This document shows, piece after piece, positions 11,824-23,421 of a stretch of 64,000 nucleotides of DNA. The translations under genes and the position numbers were made by a program. Each line of letters begins with the position of its first letter. Positions within the stretch are counted from its first letter, which is position 1. This DNA is from Echinometra lucunter (taxonomy: Eukaryota > Echinodermata > Echinoidea > Camarodonta > Echinometridae): NCBI GenBank assembly GCA_029962745.1, contig CM057167.1, positions 25,086,642-25,150,641 on the forward strand, given 5' to 3'. The notes below the pieces were generated by a model. The model worked only from the letters and a program-made list of their open reading frames with translations. It was not told where the DNA came from and did not search any database.

Positions 11824-12216
11824 ACTCATTCATGACAGAAATTATTTGAAGCCCTATTTGATCACCTTTTCTTCTTCAAATTGGCAACACCAGTATTTTA
11901 CTTATGTTGCAATATTTGTATTACAAAAACTCATGTATCTGAAATGAATATAAATTGAGAAAGTATGTTGATAAGTTAAAAAGATGTCAATTTGCATGGG
12001 AAAACAGTGATCTTGAACTTATCATGATGTTGCCAATTTACAGATTTTGGTAATATTTCTACAAATGACAAATACTGAGGCAACCAAATTTAGGAACATT
12101 ATGATGTAAGATTTTGTATGTTTTCTGCTCATTTTATATGGTATAATTTGTAGGGTCTGCATCAAAGATTATTGTGCCAAACCAGACAATGTGGACCCTC
12201 AGTCACAGATGGGTTG
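11821..12216 (+). mobile_element. TTAA-type MITE (CCCATTCGTGACAG family), diverged copy
   Basis: Collinear with the family (GAAATTATTTGAAGCCC, then AAATTGGCAACACCA, then GTGGACCCTCAGTCACAG), but the ends have decayed to AACTCATTCATGACAG and GTCACAGATGGGTTGA. An older insertion than its relatives. Confidence 0.8.
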
Positions 12217-12624
12217 AATGTGCTTTGAGGATTTATAGTCAGTAGATGTACAGCATGGACATGTACTGTAATGCATGTTTCTAGCATCCATTCGTGCTTC
12301 CATCTGCAAGGCACAGCGCATCTTTTCGTGGTATGATAAATGGGAGAAGTCTGTCTCCTTTAGGCTGTTTTCTTGTCTTCTGTGGCCTTTGAATTCTCTT
12401 CACACCAAATCTTTGTACACATCGTGTAGCTAGTATACTCTGTTCTAGAATGATGGACCTCAGGTTTGCCGCCTCCATTTTTCTTTCCCCTTCCCTATAT
12501 GACCTAGTAAGCCTTTTTTCCTGCCTGTTTTTGACTCATTTATTTCTAAAGCAAAAATGCTTGAGTTCTTGACTTGACCCTTAATTTGCCAACTACAGTT
12601 ACCGTATTAAACAATCGTAATGAT

Positions 12625-12811
12625 TAAACATGATAAAAACTACTTTCGAAAAATCAACTTAGGCAACTTCAATAGCCCTGTCTATCACTTTTGAAATGTG
12701 CAGACTTTACAATAGTTTATTTGGTAATCTGAACATGATTTGTATGGGCAGTACAATAGGCCTTTGAAATGCACTTGAGTTGATCTTTCGACAGTAGCTT
12801 TTATCGTGTTA
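12625..12811. mobile_element. MITE with AACACGATAAAAACTAC ends, copy 1
   Basis: Ends TAAACATGATAAAAACTACT and the inverted partner AGTAGCTTTTATCGTGTTA extend to about 33 bp of inverted repeat. The interior contains TTCAATAGCCCTGT and TTTGTATGGGCA, shared with the copy at 47.05 kb. Non-coding, about 187 bp. Confidence 0.88.
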
Positions 12812-13560
12812 TTAGTTTTCTCTTCTACTAGCGGGAACCTGAGAACAGTGAGGATACTGAGCGATGTCTGTAGAATGATCATCTGTATCAGTGACTGCAA
12901 GGGATATCAAAATTTTAAAGAAAGTATCAAATTTAAGAACATTAATTTTTATTTTCCTCTGCAAATTAATTCAGTAGGCAAAGTTTTAACTGTGAAATTC
13001 TAACCTTATTTATCAGTAATAAGAAATTTCCGGTAAACCATTATATTTGTTTTTACTGTCTCGGTTTGCTCATTAAAAGTACAGCTGCTGGCAACCATTT
13101 GCTACCCTTTTATTGGCAATACATGCTATGTCTTGTGGCGGTTTGATGAATGGGAGAAGTCTGTCTGCTTTGAGCTGTCTATGCTCATTTTCTACGGTCC
13201 TTTCACTCTCTTTACACCAAGCCTATATATTGTCTGTCTTTGTTTGTCTGGAAATATGCCCCATAGTTTTACTGTTTCACTTTTTCTCCTCTTTCTAGAC
13301 TTTTATGGACTTCGAACATGTATCATTACTCTGTATTCTCTCTTTTTGTCAAGCCATCTAGGTGGAGTGAGACTAAGGGATTCTTAGTGGCATCCGTCTG
13401 TGACGCTGATGAAACTTGAATAACTTTGCGACCATTTGCCCTTTGTAACCAGACTTGGATGGTAGATGCTTAATAGGGACCTCATTGTTATTTAGGGTCA
13501 AAGGTCATGTATGTAATCAAAGGTCAAATGATGTCAAATTTTATAACTTACCTGCATGGT
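12812..13560. other. No gene seen
   Basis: AT-rich sequence with short open frames (for example 13133-13387) that match no family I know. No repeat structure recognised. Confidence 0.5.
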
Positions 13561-13562
13561 TT

Positions 13563-13611
13563 TTGTCTCGCCTGCGTAGCGGAGCGAGACATAGGTATCA
13601 CTATTTCCGGT

Positions 13612-13642
<31 letters not shown>

Positions 13643-15160
13643 TCAACAATTGTGTTGTACACCCAATAACTTTCTATAGCTTTAAGGTGGGATCACCAAA
13701 TTCATACCAGAGGTCCATCTCTTGAAGGCGCAGGTCAAGTTCGAATATGAGTCGAATTTGAATAAGGTCAAAGGTCAAAGGTCAATGAACTTTCCATGAC
13801 TGGCACTGCTATATTGTACACACAATAACTTTTTATACCTTCGAGGTAGGATTGCCAAATTCATACAAGAGGTCCATCTCTTGAAGGTGCAGGTCAAGTT
13901 CGAATGTGAGTTGAATTTGATTAAGGTCAAAGGTCAAAGGTCAATGAACTTTCCATGACTGGCACTGTGCTGTGTTGTACACACAATAACTTTCTATAGC
14001 TTCCAGGTGGGATAACCAAATTTATACCAGAGGTACATCTCTTGAAGGCACAGGTCAAGTTTGAGTATGAGTTGAATTTGAATAAGGTCAGAGGTCAAAG
14101 GTCAATGAACTTTCCATGACTGGCACTGTGCTATGTTGTACACACAATAACTTTCTATACCTTCGAGGTAGGATTGCCAAATTCATATGAGAGGTCCATC
14201 TCTTGAAGGTGCAGGTCAAGTTCGAATGTGAGTTGAGGTCAAAGGTCAAAGGTCAATGAACTTTTCATAACTGGCACTGTGCTATGTTGTACACCTAATA
14301 ACTTTCTATAGCTTTGACGTGGAATCACCAAATTCATACCAGAGGTCCATCTCTTGAAGGCGCAGGTCAAGTTCGAATATGAGTCGAATTTGAATAAGGT
14401 CAAAGGTCAAAGGTCAATGAACTTTCCATGACTAGCACTGTGCTATATTGTACACACAATAACTTTCTATAGCTTCGAGGTGGGATCACCAAATTTATAC
14501 CAGAGGTACATCTCTTGAAGGCACAGGTCAAGTTTGAGTATGAGTTGAATTTGAATAAGGTCAGAGGTCAAAGGTCAATGAACTTTCCATGACTGGCACT
14601 GTGCTATGTTGTACACACAATAACTTTCTATACCTTCGAGGTAGGATTGCCAAATTCATATGAGAGGTCCATCTCTTGAAGGTGCAGGTCAAGTTCGAAT
14701 GTGAGTTGAATTTGATTAAGGTCAAAGGTCAAAGGTCAATGAACTTTTCATAACTGGCACTGTGCTATGTTGTACACCTAATAACTTTCTATAGCTTTGA
14801 CGTGGAATCACCAAATTCATACCATTTTTCAAACAATAAGTTTGCCATAACACCTTAATAATTAATTTAATTTTACAATTTTACTCACATTATTATCAGT
14901 TACATTCTTTTTCACTAACATTCATTTCCTTACTTGCATGGAAATAATTATAGCTTCATAGTATTAACAGCATTCTTAGTGTTATCTGATTTCCTAGGGA
15001 TAAAGTAGGCCTATACCATTATTGCATATGTAAACTGTCAGAACCACAATTCACCCCCTAAACTGCTGACAGCCTCAGAAGTCATATAGCATAGTTTTGA
15101 CATGCAGTCTCTTCATGACTGCAATATGCAGGCGAGACAACGCTTGGCGTTTGCCTTGTT
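13563..15160. mobile_element. Helitron/pearl-like non-autonomous element with tandem core
   Basis: The 5' end has a hairpin (GTCTCGC...GCGAGAC at 13565-13590) followed by a GTCGGC-rich run. The core is about seven tandem units of 150-165 bp between 13650 and 14830. The 3' end carries GCAGGCGAGAC, which inverts the 5' hairpin word, then a small AACGC-TTG-GCGTT hairpin and CCTTGTT. Hairpin ends plus a minisatellite core and no transposase match the architecture described for pearl/Helentron-type elements of marine invertebrates (family assignment is inference). Most core units contain AGGTCA words spaced by one A. Confidence 0.75.
13650..14830. repeat. Minisatellite core, about seven units of 150-165 bp
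   Basis: Each unit runs TGTTGTACACACAATAACTT, TCTATA, GGTGGGAT, CCAAATTCATACCAGAGGTC, CATCTCTTGAAGG, GCAGGTCAAGTTCGAATATG, then AAGGTCAAAGGTCA and AATGAACTTTCCATGACTGG. Alternating unit variants (GAGGTAGGATTGCC versus GGTGGGATCACC) suggest a higher-order dimer that later expanded. Confidence 0.95.
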
Positions 15161-15164
15161 TAAA

Positions 15165-16040
15165 AACTTCTTACAAGTACATGTAAAAAAAAAAGTTGAA
15201 TAGAAATTGGTTACAAAATGAGAAAGTTGTGAAAGTTTGAAAAGTCTCAATTTGCTTTCTGTGACGATCCTCAAATTGGCACTATAGCATCAAAATGGCA
15301 AGTTTCTTTATTCTCTCTTTTCATAAAAATGAACTTTTCTCCAGTTTGATCTCGGTATAACAATATATGATTTCCATAGACCTCAGCCCAGGTTATATCA
15401 GGCTTGGCATTCAAAGGGTTAAGATAACTTGGAATAAAAAGATGTAAGTTTCAGTAACACATGGAATGGCAGACTTCTTTAGTTGCTTTTATGCCCAAAT
15501 CCATATGTCATGAATTATTATCATTAAATTGTCAGGGTATGTCCCAGTTTTTTTGCAAGGTCTTCATTAAAACAGTCTATGCATCAATGTGCTCGAAATA
15601 CATGTGTAGCAGGAAACTTTGGCAATTGTTTCCATCAAAAATAGCTCTCTTTCTGTTGTGTTAGAGCATGTACATGTATATGTACATCCATTTTCTTCCA
15701 TTTTCCACCCTCATCCTCACCATTTTAGCCATGAATTATTCTCTCCAGTTGTATAATGCATGACATATAATGGGTCTGATTGGTGTATATATTGTATCTA
15801 TCAGAATGTATCAAGTAAACAGGTTCATTGTTTCATGAGTAATTGTATTTATATGCAACTTGTGCTCTGTGTCTGAATTGATTGATCAATTTCTAGATGT
15901 TTTTCTCTCACTCTCTATTGCTATTTTTGAATCTGATGATTGTCCTTCCTCGTTCTAATCTTCTTTTGTCTTTGGAGTTTTTCCACATTTTACATAATCA
16001 TCTGTTCTTTCTGTTTTTATTTATTTTTTCTTTCTTTCAT
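15165..16040. other. No gene; one decayed MITE-like stretch
   Basis: 15215-15425 shows scattered similarity (CAAATTGGCA, ACCTCAGCCCAGG, AAAGGGTTAAG) to the TTAACCCATAG-type MITE at 40.5 kb and is probably a relic. The rest is AT-rich, non-coding. Confidence 0.4.
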
Positions 16041-16042
16041 TA

Positions 16043-16196
16043 CCAGAGCCATAGATAGCGGGAAGGGGGGGGGGGGGGGGGGGGGGTGCATCCCCCCACT
16101 TTTTGAAGTGGTTGCATATATATATGTGTATGTAAATATATAGGGGAATCTCTCCCCCCCCCCAGTAATGAGGACCTGTCTACGCCTATGTTCATT
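16043..16196. mobile_element. Short MITE-like element with poly-G/poly-C arms
   Basis: The left side GAGCCATAGATAGCGGGAAG runs into a long G tract. The right side has a C tract and ends CTGTCTACGCCTATG. The two ends are imperfect inverted repeats around CATAG. No coding content. Boundaries uncertain. Confidence 0.45.
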
Positions 16197-16919
16197 AAGT
16201 ACTGCTAATTTTACTTGATACGATATCACTCCTGTCAGTCTTTGTTAGTCTTTTCTCATATCCTTGCTCTTATCCTTTATCCTTAAAAAAAAAAATCATT
16301 ATTACTTTGTATATCCCCTCATCCTCCCTTCTCTCTCTCTCTCTCTCTCTCTGTCTCTTTGATTCTGTCTAGCTCGCCTCCCATCCTCACCTTATCATCC
16401 TCCCACCCCCTCCCAAATCATCCTTTTATGTACCAATTCACATGTGCAATACTTTGGGTTTGATACCCAGACAGTTTACTGGTAGATGACGGACACTATT
16501 GAATTTTTAAGGCCAGACGGGTGTTAATGTGCGTTAATTCGTGTCAGTGGGCATTAATGGGTGTTAAATGGTGCAAATTGGTGTTAAAAGAGTGTTAATG
16601 TCCAGCTCCCTGCAGACACTAATACTGACAGGCATTTTATGCATAATTGATATTCACCTTGTCTGTCCTCCAACATCTCTATTTCTCCCTTGCAGCTGTG
16701 TCTTCAGCTTGTCCCTATCCTGACACTAGTGATAGGTGAAGAGTTCACTACTGCCCAAAGGATACATTAAATCATGTGGACTTTGAAAAGAGAAAAAGAA
16801 GAAAGAAAGAAAGATGAAATCAGATAGTTTCAGTATGATTGAATGCTCAGTGTAGTTGGTCTGTGTAACTGAAACTCAATCATTCTTTTGTCCTTTCCTT
16901 CACTTTCCTATGTGTTCTC

Positions 16920-17137
16920 CAGGGTGTGTTTCACAAAGAGTTAAGTTGGACTTACAGTCATGTGTAAGTGCCAATGCACATGAGTATTTAACGCATAATC
17001 TCATTGATAACTTGCCATTAGCACATGTCCCCTGAGCATTATCCGACCAATGGGGTGATGCATAATATACAGCACGCAACTAGGAATTTAAGTGCGACTT
17101 TAAGTCCGACTTAAGTCTTTGTAAAACACCTCCCAGG
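16920..17137. mobile_element. Palindromic MITE with GGTGTGTTTCACAAAG ends
   Basis: The left end GGTGTGTTTCACAAAGAGTT and right end CTTTGTAAAACACCTCCCA are imperfect inverted repeats, with nested AAGTTGGACTTA / TAAGTCCGACTTAAG arms. About 218 bp, non-coding. Confidence 0.75.
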
Positions 17138-17399
17138 TGATGATAAAGTGATTAAAAAAATTATCAAGCTAGTTATGCCCTCTTACCTTCTCTCATTCCT
17201 TCTCTTCTTCCTTTTCTCCTTACTTCACCTTCATCTTTCCTTCATCCCTCTTTTCCTCCTACTCCCACCATTTGATCTTTGAATGTTCTCCAGAAACTGA
17301 GGTCCTTACTGCCAGGACTAACCTGTCAACCATCTCCTTCCTTGCCCCACCCCTTTGCTTGTTTTTTTTTCCACATATTCTCCCTCTCCACCCCCCTCC

Positions 17400-18063
17400 C
17401 CTGCTTTGTTCAATATAGCTCTTGCAAGGCTAAAAATCATTAACTTGACTTGATGAATGTTCACAACATAATGATGGAGAGAACACCAAAGGCATGATTC
17501 GTAATGATCTTCCACATCATCATCATCTTCCTATGAAAGCGGTATCTAGGCAACATTGCCCCTCCGGTCCCACATAAGTTCCATCTGTCTTCTTCCATTC
17601 AATTTGCAAGTGCAAGAGTTGTCTCCCTTCTGAATGTTCACAATACAGTGCCTAAAGGAGAAAGCCATTGCCATTATGAGTAATTGTCTTCCTCATCATC
17701 ATTCCTGTGGAGATGGCATCCAGAAAAAATGTCCCCCCCCCCCCCCCCCCCCCCGTTCCTCCAACATGTGCATAACTACCCTCTTCCATACCATTTGCAA
17801 GCTCAGAGTTATCAAATCTTTTTTTTTCATGAGAAAGTGTTGAAGAGAGCAAAGCCTATTCCACCATCATGTGGAATTGTCTTCCCCATCATCATCGTCA
17901 TCACCTTCCATGGTAAGGTGGTATCCAGGGCCAAATTACCCCACCCCCTTCCAACCATGCCCCCCAACTGCTATTTGTAAGCCCAGAGTTATCAACTGTT
18001 TAAATGTTCTTACAGACATTTTTAATAGAGAAAAACAAGGCCATTATGTGTAATTCTTGTCCC

Positions 18064-18102
<39 letters not shown>

Positions 18103-18185
18103 GTGCATTATGAAGGTGGAACATGTATGCAGGCAGCATCTTCAATTGCCTTTCCTGGCCCTCCTCTCAACCACCGGTTGAGCAC
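17400..18185. repeat. Degenerate tandem repeat, about four units near 180 bp
   Basis: Recurrent words are GAATGTTCACAA, GCCATTATG(A/T)GTAATT, (C)ATCATCATC, (A)GGTGG(T/C)ATCCAGG, CCC-rich tract, CATTTGCAAG and CAGAGTTATCAA. One unit carries a 24-base C run (near 17733) and the last one a (CAT)13-like run at 18065-18103. Confidence 0.75.
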
Positions 18186-18530
18186 GGCATGGAGTGGATG
18201 CTCCGAGGGGAGTTTTTAGAATATATTGATGCTAGGAAAACAAGGTCTGTCTCTTGTCCTCTCCTGTGTGTTTGTCTGTTTCTTTTTCATCCGTCTGAAG
18301 AATGCATCTCTTTGCTCGCTCCTGGGCATTGGCGGAAAGTGAGAAGATGTAGATTAGCTGAGTAGTAGACATTGTGTGCCTTAAGGGACATCTCTGATGA
18401 AATTAACAGGGTCAACTTCAAAGAGATTGCTTGCCCAGTGGTCATCGGGCAGACATTATGCTAATTGAGATATGTGGTTTGAGTAAAGATAAGTAATCCT
18501 GAGATGGATGAAAATGAATGTTGTTGTTAC

Positions 18531-19435
18531 TAGGCGCTTTCACACCTACCCGATCAGGAAAAATACCTGTAAATTACGAGAACTTGTTAAGGCCCCAAAA
18601 TACCTGATAATTGTTCTGCGCTTTCACACCTTCCCGAAGCCAGACCTCTTCGGGGTAAGTTCTCGAAGTTACGAGCATGCGCAGAACTATTTATTTTGCA
18701 GACGAGGCTCGTGCTTTTAAATTCGCTAGCTAGCTCAGCTCTTGCTATGATAGCGCTTGCTAGTTAGCTCGATGCGATCATACGTCTCTACATATTGATG
18801 TACACTTGCAGTCTTATAATCTCTCTTTAGAACTTTCAGTTTATTTTTTATTTCGAGAGGTATCCTCTCAAACCCGAGGCTGGCAAGTCTTGCAGCCAGC
18901 ATATCGTAGATAGTCCTATTTCTTTGGCTGGGGGAGGCCACTGGCTTGTACACCTCCTCCTCCTCCCTCCACATCGCTATCAGCGATGATCATAGGATGA
19001 CATACTACCGTATCGATATATCAGAATAAATCATAAATAAAAAAACACGAAAGAGGAACAGAACTTTACAAAAACAACGACGTAGCTAGAAATAGACAAT
19101 ACAAATCTCAAATCCAGAATGTACGGTACACAAACGATAACGACGTCCAATACGTACACGGTACACACAGTACAGTACACACTTCGTGCGCCAGTGCTTG
19201 ATGGAATAGAAGTTCTCGTAATTTGCTTTCACATTACAAAAATCCCCGCGACCTTGGAGAAAGTACTCGTAATTTTGAGAAAGTACCTACTAATTTACGG
19301 GTATTTTCTTACGGGGATATTACTCGTAATTTGGTTTCACACTGGCAAAATACCTGGTATTTTCTGATCGGGGTAGAATACCCGATCTGAAAATACCAGG
19401 TATTTTTCCTGATCGGGTAGGTGTGAAAGCGCCTA
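18531..19435. mobile_element. DNA transposon with GGCGCTTTCACACC ends and TA flanks
   Basis: Nearly perfect inverted ends of about 36 bp (GGCGCTTTCACACCTACCCG inward) run 18533-19433 and are flanked by TA on each side. Subterminal GTTCTCGTAA / TTACGAGAAC words repeat. The central 470 bp carries a reverse-strand frame with a Myb/SANT-like fold. An internally deleted relative sits at 63.3 kb, which supports mobility. No transposase is present here, so it is non-autonomous. Confidence 0.88.
18735..18974 (-). pseudogene. Myb/SANT-like DNA-binding fragment inside the transposon
   Basis: A 79-codon reverse-strand frame. After an acidic start (MWREEEEVY) it reads NRTIYDMLAARLASLGFER, then a helix IKNKLKVLKRDYKTA. 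This pattern (helix, G-F/Y, then a K-rich recognition helix ending LKR-Y) resembles the Myb/SANT-like domains that accompany transposases such as those of PIF/Harbinger elements. The expected aromatic residues of a first SANT helix are not complete and the frame stops soon after, so I treat it as a captured or decayed fragment. The assignment is by eye only. Confidence 0.5.
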
Positions 19436-19439
19436 AAGG

Positions 19440-20120
19440 TACCTTGAGTCATCTTAAAAGAAGTTCTCTTGATAAGTCATCTGTTTAGACCAGAATGATT
19501 TTAAAGCTTATCTACAGTTTGGGTAGCAAAAATAACACTGGAATTAATTGAAACTAATTACATATAGTCTTCCATTGTCTGCCTTACACAAGCCTTACAT
19601 GAGATTATGTGTGTGAGATGGTGTGATATTCCATTCATGATTTCCATTGAATTTCAGAGTTAATATTTGAAATAATAGAATTTTAATGGTAACACTCTGC
19701 CCTGTGCCATTACCCTTGCACCCCTACTGCTCCCCCATACAATGATCACAGTGTTTTGTACACTTGTTGCGTAAACAGAACTCTCATTGGATTTACTTAT
19801 ATGCAGGTGTGTGTGACTTTGCATTGCTGACCAGAATTTTATCAAAACTATATTCTGTCTTTCGTTTGTTTAATATTCAACTCGAGGAAGAAAAATACAG
19901 CATCTTATTTTTGCTTCTGTTCTTGCTACTGACCAGCTAAAAGCAAGGAAATTTGATGAATAGTTTTTGAGGGTCTTCCATTAATGTACATAACCTTTAA
20001 GTCAATGCGCATTGCCTTGTATAGAAATCAACAGTGAAAACCAAGCAATTAAGAAGTGTACTTGAGGGCAACCATATTGCATAAAGCTTTCCTGGAATTA
20101 TGTAATATACATTGTATGAG
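19440..20120. other. No gene seen
   Basis: AT-rich non-coding sequence. No repeat family recognised. Confidence 0.5.
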
Positions 20121-20127
20121 TGATGTA

Positions 20128-20210
20128 ATATCTGTTCAGAGCCAGAAGGGCATTGACTATGTGTTAAAGCATATGAGTTAATGCCCGTCTGGCTCCAAAC
20201 AGGCAATTTG
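20128..20210. repeat. Tiny hairpin element, copy 1
   Basis: CTGTTCAGAGCCAGAAGGGC and the inverted TTAATGCCCGTCTGGCTCC, AAACAG form a hairpin of about 28-bp arms with a short loop. The same sequence recurs at 29.33 kb. Confidence 0.85.
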
Positions 20211-20837
20211 TTTTTGTAATGTTTGCAGATTTCATCATTTAATACACAAGACTGTGGATATTGCCCTTTATACATGTAGATCTTAAAATTTGGCTTTTGA
20301 TATTCAAAGATCACATTAGTTGATAGGCAAGGCTTTTGAAATTGCAGGTTAGTGCTTCATCAGTATCACTAGCCAGTGTACTGTTTTTCACACGAAGCCA
20401 GTGCTCAGTACACATATATTGACAAATATTGATAACAAAGCTGCATCAGAGATTCCTTATTCATCTAATGTCAAGGTTGCCACTAACTCCCGAATGCCCC
20501 GTTCACATGTGCCGTACATGGTCGCTGCATAGGATCATGATATTGGTGATTGGTGTCCCATAAATAATGTGGACTAATGAATATGACTTTGACATCTGAT
20601 GTGTTGTTACACTTCATAATAGTTGTTTTGATCTAAGCGCTACAAGGCATAAAATCTTAGACAAATCTTTTGACATGTATTACATTGATTTGATTTGATT
20701 TGATTTTGCTGCTATGGGCTTATTAGTCAGCTTAATCTGGCATGTGTGAACAGTGACCTGACATAATGTTTTGGCGACAATTCCTTTGGGTGTTCTTTCA
20801 TCAAAAATACATGGCCAGGATCAGGGTTGCAATAAGT

Positions 20838-20892
20838 TTTAGGTTAGGCTTAGGGTCAGGCTTGAGTTAGGGTTAGGGTTGGGATTATGCGT
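20838..20892. repeat. Degenerate telomere-like TTAGGG repeats
   Basis: GGTTAGGCTTAGGGTCAGG, then GAGTTAGGGTTAGGGTTGGG: six or seven drifted TTAGGG units. Interstitial, not a chromosome end. Confidence 0.75.
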
Positions 20893-21684
20893 AGCATTTG
20901 GACTAGGATTAGAGTTCAGTATTTGGTGGTTTGTTTACAAAAACTTACACAGAGCAGTTTCCCTGGAGCATGTGTTGTAGCTTTGTGTGAACTGTGCTAC
21001 CTGTCCTTAAGACTTTTCCTGTCTCCATGGCGATTCCCTGTCATATCTCATTATTGTGATATTTTCAATTCAGCTTGGGGAATAGTTCGATATCTACCTA
21101 AGATTGCGTAGAGGAAAGACACCTTTCTTACATCAAGACGCATGTACCGAGGGCCTTCACAATGACATTTCAATCTACATGTAAGAACTCTTGGTAGGAT
21201 TAAAGCATAAAATAGACTGATTCCCCGGGAATTCATGAATATCTTATACTACCAGACGAAGAAGATGATGATGAAAAGATTCTTGCATTATTGTTCAGTT
21301 GCTGACTTCTTCGATAGATCAGCAAGAAAAATTGACAAAGCACATTTGCACGCTATATGAGGGTGATGGAAGGGTTATGAAATATTTAAGACCGATTGGG
21401 AAATGGGGAGAAGAAAGAAGAGAGAAATAGATAGATAGATAGAGAGAGGGGAAGAGATGCTGGAGAACCATATATTTGAAAGAAAAACAAAGAGTGTCCC
21501 TGGGTTTTTTTTTGGGGGGGGGAGGGGGGGGGGGGTTTGGCAGAGAATATCAAGTACTGCAAATATACATGTGCAAGTGCAACCTACAAAAACTGACAGT
21601 GTAAAATGGGGGGAGGATGAGAAAAAGAAATGTTGGTTTTGTTTAGAATGGCATATGGTACAGGTAAATAAGGAGAGAGTAACA

Positions 21685-22022
21685 GACTGATAGAAGAAGA
21701 AGGAGAAGAAGAAGGAGGGAGGAGAAGGAGGAGAAAAAGGAGAAGGAGAAGTAGTAGAAGAAGAAGAAGGAGGAGAAAAAGAAGGAGAAGGGGAAGGAGG
21801 GAGAAGAAGAAGAAGGAGGAGGAGGAGGAGAAAAGAAGAAGACAGAAGAAGAAGAAGAAGAAGAAGAAAAAGGAGGAGAATAGAAAGAAGGAGAAGAAGA
21901 GGAGAAAAAGAAGGATAAGAGGAAGAAGGAGGAGGAGAAGAAGAAGAAGGAGAAGAAGAAGAAGGAGAAGAAGAAGAAGGAGATGGGGAACAAGAAGAGA
22001 AAGAAGGAAGAGGAGGAGGAAT
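21685..22022. repeat. Polypurine tract, AAG/AGG repeats
   Basis: About 330 bp of almost pure purine on the + strand built of GAAGAAG, GGAGGA and GAGAAG words. It produces Ser/Phe/Pro-rich frames on the reverse strand (21375-22145, 21643-21993), which are artefacts. Confidence 0.95.
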
Positions 22023-22029
22023 GTCTATA

Positions 22030-23120
22030 TCAAGTTCTGAGTGAGTTGGGGCAAAAAACAAAAATGCAATAAGGAGAATTGTTTGAATTTGTTTTGAAAA
22101 GCTCTTGAATGAGATTTCAAAACAAGGAAATGATTGTTTCGCCAAAGATGTTTACTTGGGAAATCGAAAGCAAATGAAAGGAAACATCTTTCTGCAATAT
22201 GTGTTTTATTAAACTTGAAAATTGGCTTTTTATGAAATGTAGGAGAAGAAAAAAAAAAGAAAAAAAAAGAAAGAAAGAAAGAAAAAAAAAAGATCCAATA
22301 CATCCATAATGTATGACCAGCTGTATCGGAGAATAAAGAGGTTTTGAGCTTCAAATAGATATTGACAAGCCAAACCGGGAAACATATTGTCATGCACACT
22401 TTGGGGAAATAATGTTGACAGCTTTAGCAATATATAGGGCTACGTCAACGAAAGCTATGTTTAGCACATCAAAAGTTGACCTATCCTTCTGTACATAGTG
22501 CGTTTTGTTGCATCAAGCTTGATTTTGTAAAGTAATCAGAATTGAAATTATCTAAGGGCAGCTATAAGAGGACTGTTGTAGATGAATTGTTCATGGAACT
22601 GGGGTAGAAAAGACCCACTGCAAGTTCAGACAAGGGTCAAGAAGATTGGTCTATTTCTGTCAGAATTCAAACAGTAACATCATTTCCTTCTCATATTTTG
22701 CTTCTAATAGTGGGAGAGATTTAAAGAATATAGAGTGATGGATTAGATATTATTTTCAGAGAAGCATACTAGTGTTAGAATCCTCTTTCCTGTAATTTGC
22801 TTTGTTAGCAAAATGTAGTTGTAGAATTTAATGTCAATTTGGTAGTTTATCAAAAACAAAGTGGTGAGAATAGACGAAATGCCAGCAGTAGACAACAATA
22901 TGGATTTTGCGTTCTTTCCACTTCTTTTCACATCATTTTGTTTCGCTAGGCTCCTTATTCAAAATTTTATTGCTTTTCAACACCAGCAATATTCTGGTGT
23001 CTGTAACTTCCAGTTGATATTGTTTTCAAAATCAGAACTATTTGAGCTTACATGTAGATTTAGACTTCTTGACAAAGCTGCTTGTTTGAAGCTAATTCAT
23101 CCCTGCTCACCAAGTTCTGG
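22030..23120. other. No gene seen
   Basis: AT-rich sequence with an A/G run near 22243-22292. Short open frames match no family I know. Confidence 0.5.
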
Positions 23121-23124
23121 GTTA

Positions 23125-23385
23125 AAGGTGTTGTGGCAAAGTTGGTAAGAGTGCACGCTCTTAATCAAGGGTCGTGAGTTCAATTCCCACTGATGCCTGG
23201 CTCTTTATGTCCTTGAGCAAAGCATTTAATCCACCTTTGCTGCACTCTACCCAGGTGTATAAATTGGTGCCTGGAATTGCTGGGGTGATAATAATGTTCA
23301 CAATAATTTATTGTAAGCACCTTGAGCACCCTTTGGGGTGGATATGTTGCGTATATTATCGTCGTTAAAAGGAGACCAAATGTGA
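23125..23385 (+). mobile_element. tRNA-derived SINE
   Basis: The head reads GTTGTGGCAAAGTTGGTAAG (A-box like), then GGTCGTGAGTTCAATTCCC (B-box like) about 40 bp later, as in a tRNA gene. A non-tRNA body follows with GTCCTTGAGCAAAGCATTTA, CTACCCAGGTGTATAAATTGG and a tail ending near CGTCGTTAAAAGG. The head lacks a paired acceptor stem, so it is not a functional tRNA gene. Body words recur in the SINE pieces at 33.0, 37.7-38.4 and 45.8 kb. Confidence 0.8.
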
Positions 23386-23421
23386 ATCTTTATGTACCAT
23401 CTGCTGAGAGCTATAAGGCTG

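Noticed and set aside
13650..14830. CRISPR-like array
   Set aside because: Units are contiguous 150-165 bp minisatellite repeats without unique spacers, in a eukaryotic transposon.
21375..22145. 256-codon reverse-strand frame rich in Ser/Pro/Leu/Phe
   Set aside because: Most of it is the complement of the polypurine tract. The ends are AT-rich intron-like sequence without domain features.
23125..23200. Candidate tRNA gene (A- and B-box like sequences)
   Set aside because: No pairable acceptor stem, and a SINE body follows, so it is a tRNA-derived retroposon head.
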